Assembly: GCF_004769195.1 (NCBI RefSeq) | Contig: NZ_RQET01000013.1 | Coordinates: 1 to 64,000, forward strand | Direction: 5' to 3' | Source: Leptospira fletcheri | GTDB lineage: Bacteria; Spirochaetota; Leptospiria; Leptospirales; Leptospiraceae | Length of the DNA: 64,000 nt | Shown here: positions 28,300 through 37,630 of the stretch, piece by piece | Numbering within the stretch: position 1 is the first letter of the stretch | Layout: each line of letters starts with the position of its first letter | Notes under the pieces: generated by a model | The model's input: only the letters and a program-made list of their open reading frames with translations | The model's database searches: none | Told to the model about the DNA's origin: nothing | Made by a program: the position numbers and the translations under genes

Positions 28300-28592
28300 A
28301 TATTATGAAATTCTTGTCAAGATTACTTCTGTTCTTTTTTCTGAATCTACATAGTACATTGTTTAGGATAACATCTAGCCAGAATGTTTCTAGTTAGGTC
28401 TGTATAGTAGGGTTGGCTTAGGTTCGGAAAGCGATTGTTGAATCGATCTTTTGCTGTGAGAGGTTTTAGTTTAGCGGATTTGCGAGTTGTTAAGGAATGT
28501 TTCTTGGAACTATGGGCAAAACTTCGGAGCCGAGAACTTTTCGTAGGAAAGTCGAGGATTCGTTTTGCCCGTTGTGGAAAGAAGACTCGGAA

Positions 28593-29966
28593 TTAGTCTT
28601 CACGAACGATCCGAAAATAATTTCCTTCCTCCCAATTCTCATATCTTTTCCAAGAAATCTTTTTTCCTTTCGGAACATAAGGTAAATCGAGTTGCTTTGG
28701 ATGAATTCCATGAAAGAGGGAGTAAATTCCTACGGCTAAGGAAATTGCAACGTCCTTTCTGCGCTTTGTCAGAATTTGCATATCTTTTTCTTTATCTATA
28801 TATCCGATTTCGAGATACGCGGAAATCGCATTGATAAACGTAGGAAGACTGTATGTCGAGATATAAGGATCGTTGATCGGTCCCGGACGTGACAGCTCCT
28901 CCTCGTCCGTAGGCATCGTTCTCAATCCGAACTGAACGAAACGCATCAACTCCGCCGATGCATAATGATTGTCTCCGCCGAATCCTTCCGCTCCGTCCTC
29001 CCTTCTCCATAGCTCGGGTTGCCCCCTTTCCCGATTCCAGAATGGCCCTTTTGCGGAATATTCAGAATGCTTCTTGGCATATTGTCCCGGTCCGTTCGCT
29101 TTCGCCTTCTCCACCCAACCCTGGGAATCCGCGTACTTCCATGTCACCATATTCTGACGGTATCCTTCGAAATTGGAAGTATCCGTCTTTCTCCCCGATT
29201 TGTCAGGCCAATAGCCGTTGAAATAAATCCAAGAATCCGCGACCGCGTTTTGCAATCTGGACCATTCCATCTTGAAGCGCATCCACTCCCCCCAAGGTCC
29301 GTTTTCGAAATTTTTCGCGGAGGCGCCTTCGGATATTTTCCGCAAGGAGTAAAAGGTTCGATAGGAAGGAGTCAATACCGCAGCCATTCCTCCGGGATGT
29401 CCCTTCCAACTGGGATTCAAGTGTAGGGAGAGAACCAGATAAGGTCTTGCCGCGTTGATTTTGGAAATTCTCCCCGGCTTGATTTGACCGCTCTTTTTGT
29501 CGGGGTAATCGTAGAGTCGATAGGGTGCGTTCGGATCTGCGGAAAGGTCGGGCCCTTCTTCCTTCGCAGTTTCTTCGCGAGTTAAATCGGAATCGATGCG
29601 CACCCAAACCAAGGTATCTTCGGTGAATCGTTTGGCGTAAGTCCGAAAGGTCTCGAAACCCTCGGGGCTTCGAGTCAAATCCAGAATTTCCTTCACTTCT
29701 TTGGCTAAAGAAAGTACGACCTCGCTTTCACGTCTGCTCTTCGTCTTTGCGCCGGCCTTGTACGGTTCCAGGTATTTCCGAGTAATCGGATCATACTTGT
29801 CTCCGTGCTCCTCCTTGGGCTTCAGATCCAAACCTCCGTGGCCGGGATCGATCAATATGTTAAACGTGCTTTTAGGAACCTCTTGCGAAAATACGGAGGA
29901 AGAAAATAAAAAAGCGAGAAAGAAGATTCGAAATTTATCGTTCACGTATTGGAAAGATTTTTCCAC
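28593..29966 (-). CDS. N-acetylmuramoyl-L-alanine amidase (Amidase_3-like)
   Basis: This 457 aa protein has a signal peptide (hydrophobic [16 protein letters not shown], cut before QEVPK) and acts in the periplasm on peptidoglycan cross-link stems. The catalytic domain begins at residue 35: ILIDPGHGG supplies the first zinc His, [11 protein letters not shown] the Glu, and LSLHLNP the second His. A large insertion separates the motifs and makes the protein longer than typical AmiC. It lies downstream of the 30056-30814 gene after a strong hairpin, so it probably has its own promoter. Confidence 0.88.
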   Translation of the reverse strand: MEKSFQYVNDKFRIFFLAFLFSSSVFSQEVPKSTFNILIDPGHGGLDLKPKEEHGDKYDPITRKYLEPYKAGAKTKSRRESEVVLSLAKEVKEILDLTRSPEGFETFRTYAKRFTEDTLVWVRIDSDLTREETAKEEGPDLSADPNAPYRLYDYPDKKSGQIKPGRISKINAARPYLVLSLHLNPSWKGHPGGMAAVLTPSYRTFYSLRKISEGASAKNFENGPWGEWMRFKMEWSRLQNAVADSWIYFNGYWPDKSGRKTDTSNFEGYRQNMVTWKYADSQGWVEKAKANGPGQYAKKHSEYSAKGPFWNRERGQPELWRREDGAEGFGGDNHYASAELMRFVQFGLRTMPTDEEELSRPGPINDPYISTYSLPTFINAISAYLEIGYIDKEKDMQILTKRRKDVAISLAVGIYSLFHGIHPKQLDLPYVPKGKKISWKRYENWEEGNYFRIVRED

Positions 29967-30022
29967 GAAGGATCCGTGTAAAGTCTGTTCCTGAAGGATT
30001 CGGGGGAAGTCGATCTAAAGTG

Positions 30023-30044
30023 AAACCCGGGACTTCCCGGGTTT
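30023..30044 (-). terminator. Terminator hairpin after the 30056 gene
   Basis: AAACCCGGG and CCCGGGTTT form a perfect stem around ACTT. The tail is T-rich on both strands. It lies 11 bases after the stop codon of the 30056-30814 gene and before the amidase start. Confidence 0.75.
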
Positions 30045-30055
30045 TGTCGGTTCTT

Positions 30056-30814
30056 TTACTGCTGCTTGGATTCCGAGAATACGAGATTTCGGTTATCGCT
30101 GAGATCGACCTTGTATTTCTCTCTGACTCCCTTGCTTTCTTCTTCGGACTTGAGATGACTCAGGATGGAAATTCCGTATTCCTTTGCCAACCGAAGGTGA
30201 ATGAGACTGTCCTTAAAACGGGAATCCTTACGCATACGTTCCGCCTGAATGTATTCGTAATATGCGATCTGTAATTTATGGTGATTTTCCGAAATATCTC
30301 TTCCGGAGTTTCCTTTAGTCGCACCCGCCGGCCCGCTTTTCTGCTCGGCACCTACGATGGTGTCTGCGCATTCACCCAAAAGCTGGTCCACTTTTTGGCT
30401 ATAAAGATCGGAAAATTTGGAGTACAACTTGTTTGTGGCTTCCTCCGTTTCCCTGGTCTTCCTGCCTGAAACGACATATTTACGCATTAAGTAGAATTTG
30501 TACGCCTCGTTGTATTTTTTCCAAATCCCGTCGAATTCCTCAGGAGAACCCTGGACCTGAGAACCGAAATTCTTGATCACGATCTCCAAAGCCGACAGGT
30601 CGTGCCTGAGCTTGGACTGGGAAGAATTCAAGGTCCTTGCAAAATAAAATTCCTCCAAGTAATCGCCCTGGTATTTCGGATCGTTGGCCACGCTAGCCAG
30701 TTCCGCCGATTTGGAATCCGTGTTCGGTTGTTTGTTTTGTGCGATCGCGCCGTACGAAGCGGCAACCAGTAATCCTAATACCGCAATTCCCTTAGGGAAA
30801 AAACTTTTTATCAT
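30056..30814 (-). CDS. Exported helical protein of unknown function
   Basis: This protein of about 252 aa starts at the ATG at 30814: the signal peptide begins there ([26 protein letters not shown]), and the 12 upstream codons add nothing. The mature part is helical and charged. The end ([32 protein letters not shown]) looks like a repeat or scaffold domain. Ten conserved-looking Tyr residues and one central Cys (GECADTI) are visible, but no family was recognised. The ribosome site sits in the loop of a hairpin (30815-30839), suggesting translational control. Confidence 0.75.
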   Translation of the reverse strand: MIKSFFPKGIAVLGLLVAASYGAIAQNKQPNTDSKSAELASVANDPKYQGDYLEEFYFARTLNSSQSKLRHDLSALEIVIKNFGSQVQGSPEEFDGIWKKYNEAYKFYLMRKYVVSGRKTRETEEATNKLYSKFSDLYSQKVDQLLGECADTIVGAEQKSGPAGATKGNSGRDISENHHKLQIAYYEYIQAERMRKDSRFKDSLIHLRLAKEYGISILSHLKSEEESKGVREKYKVDLSDNRNLVFSESKQQ

Positions 30815-30839
30815 TATATTGCCCCTTCGCGGCAATATA
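30815..30839 (-). promoter_or_regulatory. Hairpin enclosing the Shine-Dalgarno sequence of the 30056-30814 gene
   Basis: On the minus strand TATATTGCC, a loop GCGAAGG and GGCAATATA directly precede ATG. The nine-base stem is perfect. The Shine-Dalgarno GAAGGGG spans the loop and first stem bases, and the stem ends at the start codon. Such a structure could gate ribosome access by temperature, a protein or a small RNA. Confidence 0.7.
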
Positions 30840-30868
30840 GCACATTCCATTAGCGAGTAACAAGCTTT

Positions 30869-31558
30869 TTATCCGGAAAAATCGATGCAGATTAGGCCGT
30901 CCCCTACAGGAAAGAGCGTATAAGGCAAGCCGGATTCCTGGAGAATTTCCCAGAAGGACCGGATCGCCAGATCGGAAGGAGCCTGGCGTTCCGGGTCGGC
31001 AGGACGTCCGTGCCAAAGAACATTGTCAAAGACTACCCGTAAATCTCTTCCCCTGCCTCCGTCCCGAACCAATTTCAGGATCTCCGGATAACGGATTTTG
31101 TCGCAATCCACGAACAGAAATTCCTTCTCCCCTTTGACGGAGGAGGAAAAGAACCTTCGTAGGACTTCCACACATTCCCCCTTCAGAAGTTCGATCCGAC
31201 GCGAATCCGCTTCCAGCCTGTCTAGATACGATTGCGTCGTCTGCATAAACTGTATTTCTCTATCTACGCTTCTGATTTTAGCGGACCCTTGCAGCGCCGA
31301 ATAAATCCAGATCAAAGATACTCCGTAACCTGTCCCTAGTTCGAGAACTTCTGTGGGTTTCCAAGAGGACACCAAAAAAGCGAGTACTGCTCCGGAGGCG
31401 GGCGAAAGTACCGGAATCTCGTCCTTAGAGGCGTTCTCTTCCAAAGTGCGGAGCCAAGGATAAGGTCGGCGAACCAGATCGCGATCGATCCATTCCTCCA
31501 GTCCGTTTTTATACAGAGAGAGTCCTTTCTTATCCGCCTGTTTTTTAGAATCCGCCAT
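30869..31558 (-). CDS. SAM-dependent O-methyltransferase
   Basis: This 229 aa class I methyltransferase has motif I VLELGTGYGVSLIWIY near residue 70, the acidic SVDREI after strand 2, a VDCDK motif near 155 and VVFDNVLWHGR near 180. These features match the catechol O-methyltransferase-like family (Methyltransf_3), which is metal dependent. The substrate cannot be told from sequence. It begins 17 bases after the metallo-hydrolase gene on the same strand and probably belongs to the M16-hydrolase operon. Confidence 0.85.
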   Translation of the reverse strand: MADSKKQADKKGLSLYKNGLEEWIDRDLVRRPYPWLRTLEENASKDEIPVLSPASGAVLAFLVSSWKPTEVLELGTGYGVSLIWIYSALQGSAKIRSVDREIQFMQTTQSYLDRLEADSRRIELLKGECVEVLRRFFSSSVKGEKEFLFVDCDKIRYPEILKLVRDGGRGRDLRVVFDNVLWHGRPADPERQAPSDLAIRSFWEILQESGLPYTLFPVGDGLICIDFSG

Positions 31559-31575
31559 ATTTCGGAACGGCTTTT

Positions 31576-32406
31576 TTATTCCGGCAAAAACAGATGAAAT
31601 CTGTCCTTTTCCGAGGAAGGAATCTTCTTTGCCAAAAGTTTTCTAATATAAGGAATAGGATAACGTTTGGAAAAATGAATGAGGACGATCTTTTCGTTTT
31701 TAAACGCGGAAAGATTGTGGAGAATCTCGTCCAGATGGATATGTCCCCATTCTCTCGCCTTTGCGATGTCCCTTTCCTCGTCTATATAAGTACATTCCAA
31801 AAAGATCACTTCCGACTCGGCTACGTCCTTGTGGGTCAGCACGTATTCTATTTTCGTATCTCCGGAAAAGCTCACTACGGGTTTTGAGATCACTTCCTCG
31901 ATTCCTTCCGAGGATTTTTTCTTCTCCGCCAATTCCAAGGAACTCAGTCCTTGGAATTCTTTCCGCAATTTTTTCCGTTTTTCGTATATCGTATAACCTT
32001 GGGATACGACTCGATGAAACGTCTTCCAAGGTTTAAAGCTGTGGAAGGAATCCAGCTCGACTTCCTCGCCTTCTCCGACTCCGAACAGCTCGTATTGGTA
32101 AGGAAAGTCCTCAATCTTGGAATAGAGGGTTAGGATCTCCCGCAAAGGGGATTCCAACTCCTTCGGAACGTATATTTTCGGGGGAGAAAGTTTCCTTAAC
32201 GATCTCTGTGAAACGTAATACGGAACGCCGGCGGAATGATCCAGATGGGCATGAGTCAACAGTAGGGTGCCTACGTGAATCTTATTCGGATTCTGATGGC
32301 CGATATCGAACATCAGATTCAGATTGGGAACGACGACGGAAGTCCTGATCCCGCCTTCGGAAATACCTTCGAAAGTATAACGCTTATGTTCGAACCGACT
32401 TTGCAT
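31576..32406 (-). CDS. Metallo-beta-lactamase-fold hydrolase, RNase Z-like
   Basis: This 276 aa protein carries the MBL signature [18 protein letters not shown] near residue 50, a later FSGDTK, a HIHLDE and IHFSKRY. These supply the metal ligands of RNase Z-type enzymes, including the His in the extra helical region. Family members process tRNA 3-prime ends, but some are general phosphodiesterases. This is shorter than canonical RNase Z and lacks a clear exosite arm. It starts one base after the preceding M16 gene. Confidence 0.8.
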   Translation of the reverse strand: MQSRFEHKRYTFEGISEGGIRTSVVVPNLNLMFDIGHQNPNKIHVGTLLLTHAHLDHSAGVPYYVSQRSLRKLSPPKIYVPKELESPLREILTLYSKIEDFPYQYELFGVGEGEEVELDSFHSFKPWKTFHRVVSQGYTIYEKRKKLRKEFQGLSSLELAEKKKSSEGIEEVISKPVVSFSGDTKIEYVLTHKDVAESEVIFLECTYIDEERDIAKAREWGHIHLDEILHNLSAFKNEKIVLIHFSKRYPIPYIRKLLAKKIPSSEKDRFHLFLPE

Positions 32407-32407
32407 T

Positions 32408-33841
32408 CTAAGGGATCGGATCCTCGGGTCCGATCGCTTTCGAGGAAGGAAGCGTCTGCAAAACTACGGCCTTGGGTCCCGAAATGACGGCCGTCAATTT
32501 GTCCCGTTTAAAATAGGTTTTTCCCGCTCTCTTAAGATCTTCTAAAGTCACAGCTTGGATCTTATCCCTGTAAATTCTGAGATAATCCTTGGGCATGCGG
32601 TGTTCCCGGAAACGAGCCTCGTTCCTCAGGATCTCCAACGAGTCCGTGAACAGAAAAATGAATTTATTCTGAATCGCTTCCTTCGCGTTCTTCAACTCCT
32701 CTTCGGTGATTCGATGAAACGTCTTTTCGCTCAGAATTTCCCCCATCAGATCGTATACCTCTAACGCGGTCTGCGACTTCGTCTGAGTCATAAAAAACAA
32801 AAGAGAATGATCTTTTTCAAAGATGGGATGACTGGAGGAGGAATAGGCCAAACCCTTATCGGACCGGATTTTGCTCATGAAGTAGGAATTGAATCCCCCT
32901 CCTCCGACGATATAATTCAGGATTTGGATGGCGTAAAAATCCGGATCGTTATGCGCAGGTCCGATCCCGAGGAAAAGAACTACGTTTTGGGTATTTCCTT
33001 TGTCCACCACTAGATTCTTATACCCTAGGGATTTAAGATTCTTTTCCAGTTCCGACTGCGGCAGGAATTCCGATTCTTTTTTTCCTCCGCCACCGGGAGC
33101 CGGCAACACTTCGTTTAAAAACGAGGATACGGTATCCTCTTTCCAATCCCCGGTCACCAACACGGATTTACGCGCCTTGGAAACGTAGTTCGAATAGTAT
33201 CCGAATACGGCATCCGAAGTCAGTTTATCCAAGCCGGCGGCCGAAGAGAACTTTCCGCGGATTTTTCCTTTGTAGGCCAATTCCATCGCCTTACGGCCGG
33301 CCAAAGAAGCTATATTGTCATTTCTTCTCTTAATCTGTTCGCTTAATTGAAGTCTGCTTATCTCGAAGGCTTCCTGACCGAAATACGGTTGGTTCAGGAA
33401 TTCCGCGATCAAAGTCTTGGACTCCTTATCGTACCTCGAGAGCCAGGAAAACGTGACCGTAATCGCTTCGAGGTCCGCATGGACCCTCATTTTGGAGCCG
33501 TAAGACTCCCAAACCTCCGCGAAGGTCTGTCCCGGATGTGCCTTTGATCCTCCCTTTTTCCAGGCTTCCGGCAGGATATCGGAAAGTTCGCATTCGATTT
33601 CCGGAAAGTAGGAAGGCCCTGCATAAAAGGAAATTTCGAGAGTCTTTAGGGGAAATTCCGAATTCGGAAGAAATAGGATTCGAGTATTCGGATCGGCGCC
33701 TAATTCCTGAATTTTCGGGAAATGGAATTCTAGGGCAGGAATCTTGACGTCCTTAACGAAATCCCCGGGAGCGGTCTCCGTACGGAAAGGAAACAGGAAG
33801 GAGATCATGAAAAAGAAAAGGTAGAATTTGGAGGATTTCAC
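32408..33841 (-). CDS. M16 peptidase family, inactive partner subunit
   Basis: This 477 aa protein has a signal peptide ([20 protein letters not shown]) and the M16 fold, including the second-half signature [26 protein letters not shown] (residues 310-335). The first half lacks the HxxEH zinc motif, so it should be non-catalytic. In the known M16B pairs the inactive subunit supplies the R/Y residues and closes the chamber. It overlaps the end of the active gene by four bases, so the two are probably made together in the periplasm. Confidence 0.88.
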   Translation of the reverse strand: MKSSKFYLFFFMISFLFPFRTETAPGDFVKDVKIPALEFHFPKIQELGADPNTRILFLPNSEFPLKTLEISFYAGPSYFPEIECELSDILPEAWKKGGSKAHPGQTFAEVWESYGSKMRVHADLEAITVTFSWLSRYDKESKTLIAEFLNQPYFGQEAFEISRLQLSEQIKRRNDNIASLAGRKAMELAYKGKIRGKFSSAAGLDKLTSDAVFGYYSNYVSKARKSVLVTGDWKEDTVSSFLNEVLPAPGGGGKKESEFLPQSELEKNLKSLGYKNLVVDKGNTQNVVLFLGIGPAHNDPDFYAIQILNYIVGGGGFNSYFMSKIRSDKGLAYSSSSHPIFEKDHSLLFFMTQTKSQTALEVYDLMGEILSEKTFHRITEEELKNAKEAIQNKFIFLFTDSLEILRNEARFREHRMPKDYLRIYRDKIQAVTLEDLKRAGKTYFKRDKLTAVISGPKAVVLQTLPSSKAIGPEDPIP

Positions 33842-35406
33842 TTTTTGTCTCCTTCGGAACTGATCAGGTCTCCGACCGTGAGATTTCTCGGAACAAAATA
33901 TTTCTTGGCCGCCCGTTTGATATCCTCGGGAGTTACCTTATCCAATTGGGAGTAGTCCTCGAAGATAGCCGCCCAATTCCCTGCAATGAGTTCGTAGTAG
34001 GTAAGAACGTCCGCAAGCTTTCCGTTATTGTTCAGTCCGCGGATGTAGTCCGCGATGATCTGATTTTTTACTTTAGCCAACTCTTCCTCCCCGACCGCTA
34101 CGTTCTTCAAAGTCTCCAGTTCTTCCAAGACGGATTTTTCGATCCCATCGGGATCCACTCCTCGAACGTTCGTGATATAAATCGCGAAGAGACTGTCGTA
34201 CCTTTCTCCGGGATCTCCCGTCCAACACGACACTTTCTGCGCTAATTTTTCCCGAAGGACCAATCTCTTGTACAACCTTCCGGTTTCTCCCTGGGTCAGG
34301 ATCGCATCGATTACGTCCAGTACCGGTCGATCGTGATGAGGAGGAGCCGGGACCAACCATCCCATTACCTTCATGGGACCGGAGGGATGTCTTACGCTTA
34401 TCCGTCTAGGATCGTGATCGTAACTTTCCTTGACCGAAACGGGTTGGGTCAGACTTCCTTCGGGAATGTCCTCGAAATAATTTCGAACGATCGTTTCGAC
34501 GGCGGAGAAATCCAGATCCCCTACCACCGCTATGGCCATATTTCCCGGGCGATAATGCTTACGAAAAAAATCCTCGGTCTTGTCGATGTCCAGAAAGGGA
34601 AGATTGGATTCATAGCCGATCACCGGCATTCCGTAGGGATGTTTTTCGAATGCGGTTCCCAGGAATTTCTCACGGAGGGTGCCCAGACCTTGGTTATCGA
34701 CGCGCATCCGCCTTTCTTCCAGGACCACGTCCCGTTCCGTATAATATTCCCGTAATATAGGATCCTTCAAACGATCGGACTCGAGCTTTGCCCATATTTC
34801 CAGGCGGTTGGAGGGCAATAAGATCTGGTAATTCGTAACGTCGTTCGTCGTGTAAGCGTTAAAGCCCACACCACCGTTTTTATCGTAGATATACGAATCC
34901 TCGTTGGATACCACGAATTTACGGTGCGTTTCCAAGAGACCCTTGAAGCGATTTTCCAGGATCTTTTTTTCCTTTAGGAAATTTTGCGGAACGGATTCTT
35001 TTCGATTGGCATATTCCCTTTCTCGAATATTATATTCGTCCAGACGTTTTCCCCAGACTCGAATTTGGTCCAGATAAACTTTCTCTTTTGCGTAATCGTT
35101 CGTTCCTATATGCTTCGTGCCTTTGAAAAGCATATGCTCCAATAAATGAGCGGTCCCCGCGATCTCGGGTTTTTCGTCGACGGACCCGACAAGGAACTTC
35201 GTATAAACCGCTATCGTAGGGGATTCCCCCCTTTTCATCATAAGCAATCGAATGCCGTTTTTCAGAACGACTTTCTTAACCCTAGATTCGAGGGAAGATC
35301 GGACGTTCGCAAACAAGTCCTCCTCGGCCGACAAATTCGAACCGACGAAAGAGAACAGGAGAATGCCTAGAATCGGAGAGATCGTTTTTGGAAAGGACTT
35401 CCACAT
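33838..35406 (-). CDS. M16 zinc peptidase, active subunit
   Basis: This protein of about 522 aa starts at the ATG at 35406 (MWKSFPKT plus a hydrophobic stretch, signal cut near SNLSA-EE). Codons up to 35442 are open but precede the signal. It carries the inverted zinc motif HLLEHMLFKGT in the first quarter, the downstream Glu in LEERRMRVDN, and a C-terminal VPAPPHHDR domain. Such enzymes (pitrilysin type) degrade peptides in the periplasm. It is the first gene of an operon with the inactive partner, an RNase Z-like enzyme and a methyltransferase. Confidence 0.9.
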   Translation of the reverse strand: MWKSFPKTISPILGILLFSFVGSNLSAEEDLFANVRSSLESRVKKVVLKNGIRLLMMKRGESPTIAVYTKFLVGSVDEKPEIAGTAHLLEHMLFKGTKHIGTNDYAKEKVYLDQIRVWGKRLDEYNIREREYANRKESVPQNFLKEKKILENRFKGLLETHRKFVVSNEDSYIYDKNGGVGFNAYTTNDVTNYQILLPSNRLEIWAKLESDRLKDPILREYYTERDVVLEERRMRVDNQGLGTLREKFLGTAFEKHPYGMPVIGYESNLPFLDIDKTEDFFRKHYRPGNMAIAVVGDLDFSAVETIVRNYFEDIPEGSLTQPVSVKESYDHDPRRISVRHPSGPMKVMGWLVPAPPHHDRPVLDVIDAILTQGETGRLYKRLVLREKLAQKVSCWTGDPGERYDSLFAIYITNVRGVDPDGIEKSVLEELETLKNVAVGEEELAKVKNQIIADYIRGLNNNGKLADVLTYYELIAGNWAAIFEDYSQLDKVTPEDIKRAAKKYFVPRNLTVGDLISSEGDKK

Positions 35407-35490
35407 ACCAACAGCTTTTCCTCGTAAAGGCGCGATGTCCACAAGTTCCCCGAAAAAATCCCGCTGGTTTTTCCCGAGGGATTTGCAAAA

Positions 35491-36174
35491 ATGGGAACCA
35501 TGTTCCGTTGGCTGACGGTCTTAATCCCTCTTTGCCTCCTCTTTTGCGAGCCGGCCGACCCCGAGTTTAGAAGAAAAGCCTGGGATAACGTCACGGATAC
35601 CGGTTTCATATCCAGGGAATATTTCCAAGCGGTCGTAACCGTTCCGATGCCGAATCAGGAGAAGCCCCTCCTGGAGTTGAGAGAAGAATGCAAGGCGAGA
35701 GCTTTGCGAAAAAGGGACGAAATCTCCGTGCCGATTTTGGCGACCCAACTTAGGGAAGAAAAAAGATACCTACAGGGAACCGCAGGACGGACTCCCGTTC
35801 CCTCCTATATTCCTCCGGCCCAACACCCCCAAGTGGGAGTTACGGGAGTCGCAGTATCTCCCGGTGCAGCTACTGCATCGCTGACTCCAAACCAACCTGC
35901 CCAGTCGACGGCGACTTCCCCCCAAAGCCAACAACAACCCACTTCGAATCCTTCCGACACAACAACTAAGGAAAATGCTTCCCGTAAGAAAGAGGCCGTG
36001 AACGCGGATTTTTTGGCTTACCGAGCAGCCTTCTCCTGGTTTTTTGAAGGCTTTTTTTTATATCGAGAAGATTATAGCGATCCTAAAAACTGTACTTTCG
36101 TTTATAGGATCGTACAAGCGAATTTGTTGAAGCGAATTTTAGAATCCCCAATCTATGACCTTCCCGTAAGGTAA
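35491..36174 (+). CDS. Lipoprotein of unknown function
   Basis: This 227 aa protein has a lipoprotein signal with a LLFC lipobox near residue 19. The N-terminal half has FQAVVTVP followed by LRECKARALRKR-type helices. The middle (residues 105-160) is Pro/Gln/Ser/Thr-rich and probably disordered. A C-terminal helical part ends PIYDLPVR. The FQAVVTVP-helix pattern is also seen in the next gene's product (YQVVVSSLEG...ELARKRAL), so both may belong to a LPP20-like fold. It is divergent from the M16 operon across about 85 bases. Confidence 0.75.
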   Translation: MGTMFRWLTVLIPLCLLFCEPADPEFRRKAWDNVTDTGFISREYFQAVVTVPMPNQEKPLLELREECKARALRKRDEISVPILATQLREEKRYLQGTAGRTPVPSYIPPAQHPQVGVTGVAVSPGAATASLTPNQPAQSTATSPQSQQQPTSNPSDTTTKENASRKKEAVNADFLAYRAAFSWFFEGFFLYREDYSDPKNCTFVYRIVQANLLKRILESPIYDLPVR

Positions 36175-36187
36175 CGCCGGAGCGCTT

Positions 36188-36613
36188 ATGCAACCTAAAA
36201 TCGCCGTCTCTCTGATTTTGATTTTTTCCTTCTTCTCGGTTTGTAAAACACCGACCACAAAGGAAAGTGGACAAACGGAACCGCCCAAATCCGTCGTGCA
36301 GGAATCCGCACCTGCCGAAGAGGACCAATTCGTAAAAGCTACGGAGGGATTCCTCAATTCCTCGACCTACCAAGTAGTAGTCTCTTCTCTGGAAGGGAAC
36401 GAACACGAAGCGTTGGAACTGGCAAGAAAACGGGCTTTGAATCTTTTCATCGCGGAAAAAGGCGAGTTCTTTCGACCTACGGACCGGAAAATATTGAAGG
36501 AATTGGTGGATTCGAAAGGGAAAATCGCCAAGACTTCCCGGCCGATCAACGGCAAGACGTATTATCTATTTCAGGTCACCCAACCGGATCTAAAGATAGA
36601 ATTAAAAAAATAA
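36188..36613 (+). CDS. Small lipoprotein, LPP20-like
   Basis: This 141 aa protein has a lipoprotein signal (ILIFSFFSVC lipobox, Cys near residue 19), a short Thr/Glu/Pro linker, and a compact domain from residue 45: YQVVVSSLEG, a helix HEALELARKRALNLF, and KIAKTSRPINGKTYYLFQVTQ. GGAG lies seven bases before the ATG. It follows the 35491 lipoprotein by 13 bases and shares a domain pattern with it. It ends just before a weak convergent hairpin. Confidence 0.75.
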   Translation: MQPKIAVSLILIFSFFSVCKTPTTKESGQTEPPKSVVQESAPAEEDQFVKATEGFLNSSTYQVVVSSLEGNEHEALELARKRALNLFIAEKGEFFRPTDRKILKELVDSKGKIAKTSRPINGKTYYLFQVTQPDLKIELKK

Positions 36614-36626
36614 AACGAAGGAAGGT

Positions 36627-36653
36627 CCGGCTTCGCATTCCCGCGAAAGCCGG
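36627..36653. terminator. Hairpin between convergent genes
   Basis: CCGGCTTCGC pairs with GCGAAAGCCGG, leaving one bulged A. It lies between the 36188-36613 and 36668-37063 genes. The T-tails are weak on both strands. Confidence 0.45.
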
Positions 36654-36667
36654 TAAATTCGGAAAAT

Positions 36668-37063
36668 CTATTTAATGATTTCCTTTTGAACGATCTTGCC
36701 CGGGATACAGATGTTCCGATTGTAGTCGCAGTAAAAAATCTTTGCCTGTATCTCCAGTTCGCCCTTCCCTTTTACCGTGATCGGTATGGGTTCGACCGAT
36801 TCAAAATATTCCTTTTTCTTAGGGGAGGTCTTTCCTTTCAGCTTCAGGTCTGAGGATTCCACTTTCAATCCGGGGCCGGAGACGATTTGGATTCGATGAG
36901 GCGCGTCCTTTTGGATTCCGAAATGAGAAGGATGGACCACCTTCAAAAAGTAAACCTCACCGATGCCCTTTTCCAATTTGAATTTGACCGGACTTTCCTC
37001 CTCAGCGGATAGTCCGACGCTCAGAACGAGAGTCCATATGATAACGAATAATTTCTTTGTCAT
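36668..37063 (-). CDS. Exported protein with a DsbD-alpha-like Cys pair
   Basis: This 131 aa protein has a signal peptide (FVIIWTLVLSVGLSA-EE). The mature part is beta-rich and ends with FYCDYNRNICIPG, a two-Cys motif recalling the N-terminal domain of DsbD (CDYNxxxC-type). A role in thiol exchange is possible, but the rest of DsbD is absent and the similarity is short. It is separated from yajQ by 72 bases on the same strand. Confidence 0.6.
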   Translation of the reverse strand: MTKKLFVIIWTLVLSVGLSAEEESPVKFKLEKGIGEVYFLKVVHPSHFGIQKDAPHRIQIVSGPGLKVESSDLKLKGKTSPKKKEYFESVEPIPITVKGKGELEIQAKIFYCDYNRNICIPGKIVQKEIIK

Positions 37064-37135
37064 GCTACTTTAGACCTGATTTTTTCGAGGATGTTTTTGA
37101 CCGGAACATAAATCCGAACTTTTCCCAAGTCCGAA

Positions 37136-37630
37136 TTATCCTTTGAAATTCTGGAATTGAAGATCGAAAGGTAGATCCGCATTTTTTAACATTCGCATGA
37201 TTTCTTGGAGATCGTCCTTTTTCTTTCCCTGAATTCGGACGCTGGTACCCATAATGGTCGCAGTCACTTTTAGCTTAGAATCTTTAACGACCTTCGTGAT
37301 TTCCTTGGTCTGCTCTTTTTCCAATCCGTTCTTAATCTTTACCTTCATCCGAACGGTATTTCCCGTGGCAGGCTCGACCTTGGATTTGAAATCGAAGGAT
37401 TTCAATCCCAATCCTCTCTTGGCCATCTTATTGATCAATACGTCGATGACACTTTCCAGCTTTGCTTCGTTATCGGAAGTGAGGGTCAGATTTTCCTCTT
37501 CTAACTTGATTTCCGACTTGGATCCCTTGAAATCGAATCTTGTCTTAATTTCGCCGATCGCCTGGTTTATCGCGTTTACTAATTCGGGTCTATCGATTTC
37601 GGACACTACGTCGAAGGATGGATCGCTCAT
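37136..37630 (-). CDS. yajQ: YajQ-family nucleotide-binding protein
   Basis: This 164 aa protein matches YajQ over its whole length: SFDVVSEIDRPELVNAINQA, TRFDFKGSKSEI, KAEL-ESVIDVLINKMAKRGL and IRIQGKKKDDLQ-IM. YajQ has two ferredoxin-like folds. Members bind cyclic di-GMP and affect transcription in some bacteria. Its ATG overlaps the stop of alaS by four bases, so it is likely cotranscribed with alaS. Confidence 0.93.
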   Translation of the reverse strand: MSDPSFDVVSEIDRPELVNAINQAIGEIKTRFDFKGSKSEIKLEEENLTLTSDNEAKLESVIDVLINKMAKRGLGLKSFDFKSKVEPATGNTVRMKVKIKNGLEKEQTKEITKVVKDSKLKVTATIMGTSVRIQGKKKDDLQEIMRMLKNADLPFDLQFQNFKG

